A DNA stretch of 31,307 bases from CAYFFV01 sp964342695 (lineage in GTDB: Bacteria; Acidobacteriota; Vicinamibacteria; Vicinamibacterales; UBA8438). Shown in pieces: positions 9,191 through 17,843 of the stretch. The notes below the pieces were generated by a model. That model was not told the origin of the DNA and made no database searches. It saw only the letters and a list, made by a program, of their open reading frames with translations. The translations under genes were made by a program, and so were the position numbers. The first letter of the stretch is position 1; the number at the start of each line of letters is the position of its first letter. The stretch covers positions 1 to 31,307 of the forward strand of contig CAYFFV010000022.1 in assembly GCA_964342695.1 (NCBI GenBank), read 5' to 3'.

Positions 9191-9351
9191 TTCCAGTGCC
9201 CCTGCCTATTATGACGCACGAAACTTCCAACGGTAACATGCGTCTTTACCACTGTCAAGATACTGATTATCAAGGACTTATACAGTTTACAGTTTATCAT
9301 CGGCAAACGGTCTCTCATGAAGCATGTGCTACCATTTGGGTTCATACGGGT
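9191..9351. promoter_or_regulatory. Divergent intergenic region between ugd operon and polysaccharide cluster
   Basis: About 160 bases separate the starts of two divergent transcription units, so promoters for both should lie here. For ugd a CATAAT hexamer sits on the minus strand about 17 bases before the ATG, with only a weak -35 match further up. No convincing promoter was found for the plus-strand gene. Two frames are open through the region (a plus-strand extension of the glycosyltransferase and an antisense frame), but neither resembles a protein family. Confidence 0.35.
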
Positions 9352-10464
9352 GTGCGTGTTCTCATTGATTACCGTCCTGCTCTTCGGATTCGAACTGGTG
9401 TCGGAGAGTGGGTACACAGTCTCGTGGCCGCCATGGCCAAACTTGAAACTCATGACTCGGGTCATCAGGGAACCGATCTAACTATCTTCAGTAGTTCATG
9501 GAAAGATCGCCTACGCCCTTCACTTCCGCAGACCGTATCCACAGTCGACCGTCGAATACCAGTACGGGTTCTTAACTATTGCTGGCATCACTTGGAATGG
9601 CCAAGTGTGGAGCTTATTACAGGAAAACACTTCGACATCGTGCATTCTCCTCACCCCCTCTTGATGCCGACACGAAACGCAGCTCAGTTGATCACAATTC
9701 ATGACCTCGACTTTCTGGACAATCCGAACTTCACCGAAGGCGAAGTACGACGAGACTATCAAAGCTTAGTCAAACAACATGCTCAAAGAGCCACTAGAGT
9801 CCTCGTCCCCTCTTCATATACAGCCTCACAGGTAACAGAGAGACTTAATATTTCCGTTGATCGTATTGTAGTGTGTCCAAACGGGGCTCCTGCGTGGGAA
9901 CCGCGCACAACGTCCCCACCGAATGGCCACATTTTATTTGTAGGCGCTATCGCACCGAGAAAAAATATTGGAACACTCTTAAGTGCATACAGGGAGCTGA
10001 TTGCGCGTGATAACGATTGCCCCCATTTGGTAATTGCTGGGCCAGTGAGTGAGAAAGGTCGTCCGTGGCTAGACGAAATCAAACGTCCCCCGCTGGTTAA
10101 TCGAGTTACACACACAGGATACCTAACGCGAGATCTCTTAAAAGATTACTACGACAATGCTCTTCTGCTGGTACTACCGTCTTTTAACGAAGGCTTTGGA
10201 TTACCAATACTAGAAGCAATGGCCCTTGGAATTCCTGTGATAGGCTCAGATCGTGGCGCTTTACCGGAACTCATCGGAAAAGCCGGTATATTAGTTAATC
10301 CTTTAGAACCATCAGATTTAGCCGCTGCAATGGAAAAATTAATTAATGACAGTACGTTGCGAGAAAAATTCAAAAAAGAAGGGTTCCTCAAAGCGAAAAT
10401 GTATAGTTGGGAGAACTCTGCCAAAATTTTATTAAACACCTATGGAAAAGCTCTTAGCACTTAG
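9352..10464 (+). CDS. GT4 family glycosyltransferase (first in cluster)
   Basis: Predicted cytosolic, GT-B fold, retaining glycosyltransferase that adds one sugar to a growing lipid-linked oligosaccharide. From the chosen GTG the product is 370 residues and starts VRVLIDYRP, aligning with the starts of its neighbours (MRIGIDGRE, MRIAIDARK). The donor-binding half has HILFVGAIAPRKNI and the GT4 ExxxxxxxE motif in NEGFGLPILEA at about residues 278-288. The frame is open back to a GTG at 9196, but those 52 extra residues match nothing expected and would occupy the divergent promoter region. No clear ribosome binding site precedes 9352. Sugar and linkage cannot be told from sequence; mannosyl- or rhamnosyl-type transfer is common among relatives. 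Confidence 0.88.
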   Translation: MRVLIDYRPALRIRTGVGEWVHSLVAAMAKLETHDSGHQGTDLTIFSSSWKDRLRPSLPQTVSTVDRRIPVRVLNYCWHHLEWPSVELITGKHFDIVHSPHPLLMPTRNAAQLITIHDLDFLDNPNFTEGEVRRDYQSLVKQHAQRATRVLVPSSYTASQVTERLNISVDRIVVCPNGAPAWEPRTTSPPNGHILFVGAIAPRKNIGTLLSAYRELIARDNDCPHLVIAGPVSEKGRPWLDEIKRPPLVNRVTHTGYLTRDLLKDYYDNALLLVLPSFNEGFGLPILEAMALGIPVIGSDRGALPELIGKAGILVNPLEPSDLAAAMEKLINDSTLREKFKKEGFLKAKMYSWENSAKILLNTYGKALST

Positions 10465-10499
10465 AAGCAACGGAAAATCTGACATTAGCCACAGCAGAC

Positions 10500-11609
10500 A
10501 TGCGTATTGGAATTGATGGTCGAGAATTAATAAATCAAAGAACGGGCGTAGGACGATATCTCTCTGCCCTGTGTGCAGAGTGGCTCAAATCATCGAATCA
10601 ACTCCACGAATTTTTTCTATACACCCCGCAAAAAACAGATAGCATCGCTGAGCTTGGTCCTCCATTCGATAGTGCACCATCTAAGGTTTTTACGCACAAA
10701 ACGGTGGAAGGCAGCGCCAACTCGTGGTGGGAACAAATAGCCCTACCACGTCTTGTCATGGCAGATAATGTAGATGTCTTTTTTGCACCTTCGTATTCTG
10801 CTCCTTTACGCCTCAAAACTCCTTACGTTGTCACCATGCATGACATTTCATTCAGCGCCCACCCCGAATGGTTTAGATGGCGCGAAGGACTTCGTAGAAG
10901 ATGGCTAGCTGACTGGTCAATGAAACAAGCTGCTTCGATTATAACGGTATCGAATTTTTCGAAAAATGAGATTATGAGATTGTTTGATATATCTGAAGAT
11001 CGAATACATGTAATTCCTCATGGAATTGACACAACACTTCAAAAAAATGATTCAGAAAGAGAGAACTTAGTCTTATACGTTGGATCAATTTTTAATCGGC
11101 GCCATCTCCCAACACTTATTCACGCGTTCAGCAAAGTCGTTCCTGAAATAAAAAACGTTAAGCTAGCAATCGTGGGAGCCAATCGAACGTATCCTTGGCA
11201 GGATCTGAACGCCATGATAGTGAAGCACAATATCGAACAACATGTACAGCTCGATGCATATGTTTCCGACAGCGCACTGAGAGCCTTGTACGAGCGCGCC
11301 AAAGTCTTTGTTTTCCTATCTGAATATGAAGGATTCGGACTACCTCCATTAGAAGCACTAACTGCTGGAGTGCCAACAATCGTAGGAGACAGTTCCGTAG
11401 CTCGTGAAATCTATGGAAATGCGAGTCTATTTGTCTCCCCACGAGACATCAATGCCGTTACCACCGCCATGATTAATTTATTAACTGACGATCCTTTACG
11501 TAAGCGTCAAACATTAAATGCAGCTTCCCTACTAAAATCATTTAATTGGGCGACGGCGGCAGCAGATACACTCGAATTACTTGAACGCACCTCGCAAATA
11601 AATAAATGA
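10500..11609 (+). CDS. GT4 family glycosyltransferase (second in cluster)
   Basis: A 369-residue GT-B glycosyltransferase, close in length and layout to the proteins encoded at 9352 and 12508. It starts MRIGIDGRELI, contains the TGVGRYL segment at the N-terminus, the VGSIFNRRHLPTLI segment at the start of the donor domain, and the ExxxxxxxE motif in YEGFGLPPLEA near residues 275-285. It lies 35 bases after the previous gene and its stop overlaps the next start (ATGA). Likely role: addition of a single sugar to the undecaprenyl-linked repeat unit. Donor and linkage unknown. Confidence 0.9.
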   Translation: MRIGIDGRELINQRTGVGRYLSALCAEWLKSSNQLHEFFLYTPQKTDSIAELGPPFDSAPSKVFTHKTVEGSANSWWEQIALPRLVMADNVDVFFAPSYSAPLRLKTPYVVTMHDISFSAHPEWFRWREGLRRRWLADWSMKQAASIITVSNFSKNEIMRLFDISEDRIHVIPHGIDTTLQKNDSERENLVLYVGSIFNRRHLPTLIHAFSKVVPEIKNVKLAIVGANRTYPWQDLNAMIVKHNIEQHVQLDAYVSDSALRALYERAKVFVFLSEYEGFGLPPLEALTAGVPTIVGDSSVAREIYGNASLFVSPRDINAVTTAMINLLTDDPLRKRQTLNAASLLKSFNWATAAADTLELLERTSQINK

Positions 11610-12424
11610 ACGATTTATCGATCATTATCGTCAGCTACAACACGTGTTCACATTTAGATGCGTGTCTCTACTCACTTACTGAAAATCCGCCTCAATGCAA
11701 ATATGACATTACTGTAGTCGACAACGGCTCAACCGACGGAAGCATCGAGATGGTTAAATCGAAATGGAGAAATGTTCGCTTAATTGAAACGGGGTGCAAC
11801 CTTGGATACGCAGCCGCAAACAACTATGGAATACGAGAAACTGAGAGTGAGTTCATTCTTCTCTTAAACAGCGACACTATCGTTCACCCCGAAACAGTTG
11901 ACCTGCTCATCAAACAATTGAAACAGCAAGATGATGTCGGAATAGTAGCTCCAAGAATTGTAGACAGTGACAGCGAAATCGAACTATCCCATGGGAGCAT
12001 GATTAACCCTTGGAATTCGACTTGGCAAAGGCTTAAGGAATACTTACTGCGACGGCAATTCCCGTTTATTTCAAAATGGATTACTCTCTCTGCATCAAAA
12101 ACACAATTTGCTGACTGGGTCAGTGGAGCCTGCTTGCTTGTTCGCCGAAATGATGCGCTACAGGTTGGATTACTTGATGAACGTTTCTTCCTCTACACTG
12201 AAGATGTCGACTTTTGCTCATCTATTCGCGCTTTAGACAAAAAAATTCTTTATTTCACAGGGAGCACAATAACCCATTATCGAGGCCAATCGAGTCTTGG
12301 GGCAACTACCCATCAAGCTTATCGACAAAGCCTAATGAGTTTTTATGCGAAGCATTACCCCAGTTGGCTTCCCTTACTTCGTTTTTATTTACGGCTAATA
12401 AATGATCTTCCGCGTCGCCACTAA
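11606..12424 (+). CDS. GT2 family glycosyltransferase, WbbL/rhamnosyltransferase-like
   Basis: An inverting GT-A glycosyltransferase of 272 residues. Visible motifs are IIIVSYN at residues 6-12, DNGSTDGS near 38-45, NLGYAAANN, the metal-binding NSD in LLLNSDT near 88, and the acidic acceptor-site segment YTEDVDFC near 197. This combination is typical of the WbbL-like group, many of which move rhamnose from dTDP-rhamnose. No rhamnose synthesis genes (rmlABCD) lie in the window, so the donor remains open. It overlaps the preceding gene by four bases and is followed by an 83-base gap. Confidence 0.9.
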   Translation: MNDLSIIIVSYNTCSHLDACLYSLTENPPQCKYDITVVDNGSTDGSIEMVKSKWRNVRLIETGCNLGYAAANNYGIRETESEFILLLNSDTIVHPETVDLLIKQLKQQDDVGIVAPRIVDSDSEIELSHGSMINPWNSTWQRLKEYLLRRQFPFISKWITLSASKTQFADWVSGACLLVRRNDALQVGLLDERFFLYTEDVDFCSSIRALDKKILYFTGSTITHYRGQSSLGATTHQAYRQSLMSFYAKHYPSWLPLLRFYLRLINDLPRRH

Positions 12425-12507
12425 CCGAACCTTGCATCTTTGAAATCTTTCACCTAATCGACATACTTGATGCCACCACTCCGAACGTCCTGCTATAGTG
12501 AGTCATC

Positions 12508-13620
12508 TTGCGGATAGCAATAGATGCACGAAAATGGGATGACTTCGGAATCGGAACCTATCTGAGAAATTTTTTGCGAGAACTCGCTCGTCTAGATACT
12601 GATAGTGAATATATCTTACTGTGCCGACCAGATGACCATGAACGCGTCAAATCTCTTGGAGAAAATTTTCAACCAGTAGTTGATAGTTCTTCCCAATACT
12701 CAATTCGGGAACAACTCTCCGTTCCTTTCCACGTTGGACGAGCTCGGGTGGACCTGTTTCATAGTCCTCATTACGTATTGCCAATGCTGACTCCTGGTCG
12801 ATCCATAGTTACGATTCACGACTGCATTCATCTGATATTCCCACAATACTTAAAAAAACCTATGGCTCATACATATGCTAGGTTAATGTTTTGGACTGCC
12901 GCTCACCGAGCCAAGAGAATCTTGACCGTCTCAGAAGCCTCTAAGAGTGACATTCTCAGATTCTTTGGAATACCGAGTTCCAAGGTTACTGTAATTCATA
13001 ACGCTATTGATAAACGTTTCTATACAGAACCTAACGAAGAAGATCTGGTGCAAGTGCAAGAGCGATACCAACTTCATGATCCATTTCTTATGTACGCGGG
13101 GAATGTCAAACCACACAAGAACCTCGAAAGGCTAATTGATGCTTTCGTTATGATTCGGAAAGATGGCTACGGGGACCTCAAACTATTGATTACCGGCAGT
13201 GAAATTTCAAAGTACACGGAGTTAAGACGCGCAGTACATCGATACAATCTGCATAAACATGTTCGTTTCCTGGGTTACCAATCCGAGAAAACTCTCGCTG
13301 CACTCTACCGACTAGCAAACGTCTTCGTATTTCCTTCTCTCTACGAGGGTTTTGGGCTCCCCCCTCTTGAAGCAATGGCAAGTGGGACACCTGTAGTTGC
13401 ATCTAATTTATCTTCTTTACCAGAAGTTGTCGGAGATGCGGCTGTTTTAGTAAATCCCTACGACCCACGCTCAATTGCTGAAGGAATCCAAAGTATTTTA
13501 GATGACTACTCATTGCGAGAAACCCTTATTAAGAAAGGGGCTATTCAGGCCCGGTCATTTTCTTGGCAAGAATCAGTTAGAAAGCTTCATAAAATCTATA
13601 AAGAAATTTCAGATTCATAA
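12508..13620 (+). CDS. GT4 family glycosyltransferase (third in cluster), TTG start
   Basis: A 370-residue GT-B glycosyltransferase with the family start RIAIDARKWDDFGIGTYL, the donor-domain segment YAGNVKPHKNLERLI and the ExxxxxxxE motif in YEGFGLPPLEA near residues 279-289. The start is set by an in-frame TGA at 12499-12501: only ATC and TTG follow before the conserved RIAIDAR segment, so translation must begin at the TTG at 12508 or a rarer codon. There is no clear Shine-Dalgarno sequence. An extended -10-like TGCTATAGT ends eight bases before the start, so this gene may have its own promoter after the 83-base gap. Donor unknown. Confidence 0.9.
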   Translation: MRIAIDARKWDDFGIGTYLRNFLRELARLDTDSEYILLCRPDDHERVKSLGENFQPVVDSSSQYSIREQLSVPFHVGRARVDLFHSPHYVLPMLTPGRSIVTIHDCIHLIFPQYLKKPMAHTYARLMFWTAAHRAKRILTVSEASKSDILRFFGIPSSKVTVIHNAIDKRFYTEPNEEDLVQVQERYQLHDPFLMYAGNVKPHKNLERLIDAFVMIRKDGYGDLKLLITGSEISKYTELRRAVHRYNLHKHVRFLGYQSEKTLAALYRLANVFVFPSLYEGFGLPPLEAMASGTPVVASNLSSLPEVVGDAAVLVNPYDPRSIAEGIQSILDDYSLRETLIKKGAIQARSFSWQESVRKLHKIYKEISDS

Positions 13621-13635
13621 ACACTAGCGCTCAAC

Positions 13636-14811
13636 ATGAACAAACACTTCAAATTTGAATCGACTTCGGCCGACAGCTGCGTGGATGCAATAGATCTTCG
13701 TGGAGCCAGAGTGGCCTTAATACATGACTGGTTAACGGGAATGCGGGGTGGAGAAAAAGTGCTCGAAGCACTTCTACAGCTACTTCCACAGGCGAAAATA
13801 TTCACACTTCTGCATGTTCCTGGAACCGTCTCTCCGTTTCTCGAGGCGAACAAACCAAAAAAATCTTTTATTCAGTCACTGCCTTGGGCCTACCAGCATT
13901 ACCGCCGATACATCGGTCTTTTTCCAACTGCAATCGAACAGTTCGACCTCGACGAGTTTGATGTTGTAATCAGCACTAGTCACTGTGCTGCTAAATCAGT
14001 TGTGGTCCCGGGAAGATCGCATCATCTATGTTATTGCTTTACACCCATGCGTTACGCTTGGGATCAATTCGATGAATATTTCGGAACTGATCGAGTGGGT
14101 TCAATTCAAAACACCCTATATCGTCATGCCTTCAATAGATTAGCTAGATGGGATGTTGATACCGCCGACAGACCAAATCAATATATCGCAATTTCTCACT
14201 ATATCGCAGATAGAATTCGCCGATACTATAAACGAGAGGCTAAAGTGATATATCCACCGGTGGACACAGATTTTTATTGTCCCAAACAATCCAGAGACGA
14301 ATCGTATTTCTTAATCGTCTCGGCCTTGGTACCATATAAACGCATCGATTTAGCTATCGAAGCGTGTCGCCTCGCTCAAGTCCCTCTGCGCATTGCAGGT
14401 GACGGACCAGAACTTGATCGTCTCAGAAAAATTTCTGGGAGAAATGTTGGATTTATGGGTTCATGTACCGACGATGAAATACGGGAGCTCTATTGTCACG
14501 CTAAAGCTCTCTTACTTCCTGGCGAAGAAGATTTTGGAATAGCTCCAGTTGAAGCTCAAGCCTGCGGTACACCTGTCATAGCGTTTGGTAAAGGCGGCGC
14601 AACGGAAACAGTTTCTGATGGCAATACAGGTCTCTTAGTTCGCGAATCGACAGCTACAGCATTTTCAAAAGCGATTAAGCGCATGGATAGTTGTAATTTT
14701 AAAGAGGCACTCATACGTAAAAACTCGCTGCGATTTTCGTTGTCACGATTCCATGATCAGATGCGAAGCAGCATTGAAGAGATACTCGATGCAAGGAAAG
14801 GCTTTTCCTGA
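13636..14811 (+). CDS. GT4 family glycosyltransferase, WbaZ-like
   Basis: A 391-residue GT-B glycosyltransferase different from the other three GT4 proteins. After about 27 unconserved residues it has ALIHDWLTGMRGGEKVLEAL, then CYCFTPMRYAWDQF, both typical of the WbaZ/mannosyltransferase-like branch. The donor domain has the ALVPYKRIDLAIEAC segment and the GEEDFGIAPVEAQACG motif near residues 296-311. Its stop shares a base with the start of the sugar-phosphate transferase gene. A mannosyl or related hexosyl transfer is likely by family, but not proven. Confidence 0.9.
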   Translation: MNKHFKFESTSADSCVDAIDLRGARVALIHDWLTGMRGGEKVLEALLQLLPQAKIFTLLHVPGTVSPFLEANKPKKSFIQSLPWAYQHYRRYIGLFPTAIEQFDLDEFDVVISTSHCAAKSVVVPGRSHHLCYCFTPMRYAWDQFDEYFGTDRVGSIQNTLYRHAFNRLARWDVDTADRPNQYIAISHYIADRIRRYYKREAKVIYPPVDTDFYCPKQSRDESYFLIVSALVPYKRIDLAIEACRLAQVPLRIAGDGPELDRLRKISGRNVGFMGSCTDDEIRELYCHAKALLLPGEEDFGIAPVEAQACGTPVIAFGKGGATETVSDGNTGLLVRESTATAFSKAIKRMDSCNFKEALIRKNSLRFSLSRFHDQMRSSIEEILDARKGFS

Positions 14812-16250
14812 TGTTCTCACGACTACCAAAGTTTCTTGTGGTCACGCAAATTATAGGAGACAGCCTTTTAGGAATGGCTGCGTTTGCGCTCGCCTATTTT
14901 TTACGCTTTGAGAGCGCTTTATTTTCTATTCCAAAAGGAACTCCCGCCTTTGAACAATACCTCATCCTGATTCCTTTTATTGGACTACTTGTCCCATTTT
15001 CATTCTATTTACAAGGGGCCTATAACATTCGTCGTAACAGAACCCGCGTCGATGATTTTTTTTCAGTCCTAGTTAGCAACATATTTGTCGTCGTTATCGG
15101 TATTGTAGGCACACTTTACTTTCAAGTTTACGTTGCAGGAGCCCAAACTCGGTCCGCAGGCACCTATGAGGTCTCCCGTCTCGTCTGGCTATTTTTTCTA
15201 ACTAATAATATAGCCTTGGCCTATCTTTCTCGCGAAACACTACGGACTATCGTCCAGAAAAGGTTTAAAGCCGGTCTTGGACTAAAGCGAGTACTTATCG
15301 CTGGCACCGGAGATTTAGCCAGACATGTTGCAGACAAGATCCTTCAACATAGTGAATTCGGCTATCAGATCATCGGTTTCGTCGACGATAAGGCAGCAAC
15401 CGATACAATGGGTTATCGTGGACTTCCAGTCTTGGGACAAACCACAGAAGCCGCCGAAATAATTCAAGATGAACAAATTGATCAACTGTACGTCGCGTTA
15501 CCGTTGGAAGAACACGAAAAAATGTTAGCTCTAATTGAAGTTTCAAACCGAGAATGCATTGAGGTCAAAGTTGTTCCAGATTTACTCCACGTCATCGCTC
15601 TTCGCGCTCGCTTAGAAGATCTCGATGGCGTTCCTATTATCAACATCAATGACGTTCCTCTACAAGGAGTAGGCACATTAATAAAGAGAGCGATAGACAT
15701 CGTTCTATCGTCCTCAGCTCTAATTGTCTTGGCTATCCCATTTGCAATCATTGCCACCGTGATTAGGACAACCTCACCAGGAAATATTTTTTATCGGCAA
15801 GAGCGCATGGGACTCGACAGACATCCCTTTATGGTTCTCAAGTTCCGCTCAATGCATGAAAATGCTGAACTTAACACTGGACCAGTGTGGGCCAGAGAAA
15901 ATGATCCTCGCCGCACACTTGTTGGGAGTTTCTTGCGTCGTTTTAGCCTTGATGAATTACCCCAGTTCTTGAATGTCCTAAAAGGTGATATGTCTCTGGT
16001 TGGACCTCGTCCTGAAAGACCATTCTTTGTGGAGCAGTTTAGAGATCGTATCCCCCAATACATGCTTAGACATAAGGTGAAGTCGGGCCTAACGGGATGG
16101 GCGCAAGTAAACGGCTGGCGAGGCAATACCTCTATTGAAAAAAGAATTGAATACGACTTGTACTACATTGAGAATTGGTCAATATCCCTTGATTTTAAAA
16201 TTTTGTGGCTGACGGTTATACGCGTTCTATTTCATCGACACGCCTACTAA
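14811..16250 (+). CDS. Undecaprenyl-phosphate glucose/hexose phosphotransferase, WcaJ-type
   Basis: Starts polysaccharide repeat-unit assembly by moving a hexose-1-phosphate, usually glucose-1-phosphate from UDP-glucose, to undecaprenyl phosphate at the inner membrane. The 479-residue product has four N-terminal hydrophobic segments (about 10-30, 50-70, 88-108, 122-140), a nucleotide-binding-like domain at about 155-285 beginning RVLIAGTGDLA, a re-entrant hydrophobic segment at 295-320, and the catalytic sugar-transferase domain with RQERMG, LKFRSM (343-348), DELPQ (381-385) and VGPRPE (397-402). The full-length WcaJ layout and the HRHAY end favour a glucose-type transferase over galactose-specific WbaP, but the sugar needs testing. 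Confidence 0.93.
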   Translation: MFSRLPKFLVVTQIIGDSLLGMAAFALAYFLRFESALFSIPKGTPAFEQYLILIPFIGLLVPFSFYLQGAYNIRRNRTRVDDFFSVLVSNIFVVVIGIVGTLYFQVYVAGAQTRSAGTYEVSRLVWLFFLTNNIALAYLSRETLRTIVQKRFKAGLGLKRVLIAGTGDLARHVADKILQHSEFGYQIIGFVDDKAATDTMGYRGLPVLGQTTEAAEIIQDEQIDQLYVALPLEEHEKMLALIEVSNRECIEVKVVPDLLHVIALRARLEDLDGVPIININDVPLQGVGTLIKRAIDIVLSSSALIVLAIPFAIIATVIRTTSPGNIFYRQERMGLDRHPFMVLKFRSMHENAELNTGPVWARENDPRRTLVGSFLRRFSLDELPQFLNVLKGDMSLVGPRPERPFFVEQFRDRIPQYMLRHKVKSGLTGWAQVNGWRGNTSIEKRIEYDLYYIENWSISLDFKILWLTVIRVLFHRHAY

Positions 16251-16289
16251 GAACTAAGTATCTTTTCTGCAAAAGCATAACTAGCCATC

Positions 16290-17240
16290 ATGAAACAAAC
16301 TGTCGTAATAACCGGCGCAGCAGGATTTATAGGTTCTCATCTGAGTGAGACCTTAATCAAAACTGGATATCGCGTTATCGGAGTCGACAATCTTCTGACA
16401 GGCGATCTAGCGAACATATCGTCTCTTACAGGCAAGGATTTTTTGTTTATCAAACATGATGTGACCAATTACATCAACATAGATGAAAATGTTGACTTCG
16501 TGCTCCATTGGGCCAGTCCCGCAAGTCCCGCAGACTACCTAAACTTCCCGATTCAGACATTGAAAGTAGGTGCACATGGCACTCATAATGCCCTCGGCTT
16601 AGCAATGGCGAAAAATGCAGCCTTCGTTCTCGCATCTACTTCTGAAGTTTACGGTGACCCCTTAATTCACCCCCAACCAGAACATTACTGGGGCAATGTC
16701 AATCCGATTGGCCCACGTGGAGTCTATGATGAGGCAAAACGTTTTGCTGAGGCGATGACGACAGCCTACCATCGATACCACGGACTAAAAACTCGAATCG
16801 TGCGCATATTTAATACCTATGGCCCACGTATGCGTCTAAACGACGGCAGGGCGATTCCAAATTTCGTAGGCCAAGCACTTCGTAACGAACCACTCACCAT
16901 CTATGGCAATGGAGATCAGACGAGAAGTTTCTGCTACATCACCGACCTTGTGGATGGGATAATAAAACTCATGCACTCAGACATCTCTGAACCTATCAAT
17001 ATTGGAAACCCTACCGAACTATCCATCAAAAATATTGCGCAACAAATCATTAAAGCTACAGGCTCACCATCGGATCTAATCTACGAGAAGTTACCTACTG
17101 ACGATCCAAAAGTGAGACGTCCCGATATCAGCGAAGCTCAGAACTCCTTGAAGTGGACACCTAAAGTCTCCCTCGATAAAGGACTGTTAGAAACAATCGC
17201 GTATTTTCGAAACAAATTAGCAGACAACAAAGTTACTTAG
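16290..17240 (+). CDS. UDP-glucuronate decarboxylase (UDP-xylose synthase, UXS)
   Basis: Converts UDP-glucuronate to UDP-xylose through a bound-NAD oxidation, decarboxylation and reduction. The 316-residue extended SDR has the motif TGAAGFIGSH at residues 8-17, the ASPASP segment at 75-80, catalytic TSE at 117-119 followed by VYGDP, the Y146/K150 pair in YDEAK, and FNTYGPRM. These, especially HWASPASP and the GPRGVYDEAKR stretch, are hallmarks of UXS rather than of GalE or dTDP-glucose dehydratase. With ugd across the divergent promoter, the path UDP-glucose to UDP-glucuronate to UDP-xylose is complete in the window. It follows the WcaJ-type gene by 39 bases and closes the cluster, end to end with pgsA. 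Confidence 0.93.
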   Translation: MKQTVVITGAAGFIGSHLSETLIKTGYRVIGVDNLLTGDLANISSLTGKDFLFIKHDVTNYINIDENVDFVLHWASPASPADYLNFPIQTLKVGAHGTHNALGLAMAKNAAFVLASTSEVYGDPLIHPQPEHYWGNVNPIGPRGVYDEAKRFAEAMTTAYHRYHGLKTRIVRIFNTYGPRMRLNDGRAIPNFVGQALRNEPLTIYGNGDQTRSFCYITDLVDGIIKLMHSDISEPINIGNPTELSIKNIAQQIIKATGSPSDLIYEKLPTDDPKVRRPDISEAQNSLKWTPKVSLDKGLLETIAYFRNKLADNKVT

Positions 17241-17270
17241 ATCGAAATACCTGACAACTCCACCGAAGAG

Positions 17271-17825
17271 TCAGCTTTGATTTACAAGACGAGTCGCATG
17301 CCGAATATAATGAACTCCTGACACCAAGGTAATGATTAACGAAGCCCACACTGCAACATCAACAAATATTGACACCTGCTCCAAATAATTAAAAAAGAGC
17401 GTAACGCTTCCCGTCAGAATATAGACGCAGGTGGCAATTTTTCCGAGGAATGAAGGTTTAAACGTAAACCTTCCAACAGCCAAATTAACTACCGCAACAG
17501 TAAGAACAATAATTACATCCCGACTAATCACCAGAACTGTTAGCCAGATAGGAAGGCTGTTTACAAGTGACAAGCTTGGAATCGTCAAAACTACAAAAGT
17601 TGATAACAGCAACAATTTGTCTGCCATCGGATCCAGCAGTGCTCCTAAATCTGACAACTGTCCGGACCGGCGAGCAATAACCCCGTCAAGACCATCTGTA
17701 ATACCCGCAGTAACGAAAGTCACCAGAGCCCACCCACTTCGATCGTAAATTACAAGGATGACCAAAACCGGGACGAGCAACAGTCTAAATAACGTTAGCT
17801 GATTAGCAAAAGTCAAGTTCGCCAT
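17271..17825 (-). CDS. pgsA: CDP-alcohol phosphatidyltransferase, PgsA-type
   Basis: Probably makes phosphatidylglycerol phosphate from CDP-diacylglycerol and glycerol 3-phosphate in the inner membrane, the committed step to phosphatidylglycerol and cardiolipin. The 184-residue product has several hydrophobic segments and a perfect CDP-alcohol transferase signature: D44, D47-G48, A51-R52, G61, D65 and D69 in D(x2)DG(x2)AR(x8)G(x3)D(x3)D spacing. The N-terminal NQLTLFRLLLVP stretch is typical of PgsA. The gene starts 18 bases after the lipoprotein gene stop. A related head-group enzyme is possible, but PgsA is the best fit. Confidence 0.9.
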   Translation of the reverse strand: MANLTFANQLTLFRLLLVPVLVILVIYDRSGWALVTFVTAGITDGLDGVIARRSGQLSDLGALLDPMADKLLLLSTFVVLTIPSLSLVNSLPIWLTVLVISRDVIIVLTVAVVNLAVGRFTFKPSFLGKIATCVYILTGSVTLFFNYLEQVSIFVDVAVWASLIITLVSGVHYIRHATRLVNQS

Positions 17826-17843
17826 GTGAATCGCTACTGAAAT

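Noticed and set aside
9196..9351. 52-residue N-terminal extension of the first glycosyltransferase from a GTG
   Set aside because: It has no family-like sequence, would start only six bases from the divergent ugd start, and the conserved GT4 start VRVLIDYR begins at the GTG at 9352.
9187..9465. Antisense open frame of 92 codons over the divergent promoter
   Set aside because: No recognisable motif, and it overlaps two supported gene starts on opposite strands.
17241..17270. Bidirectional terminator between the convergent UXS-type and pgsA genes
   Set aside because: Only a four-base pairing (TGAC/GTCA) was found and there is no T-run on either strand.
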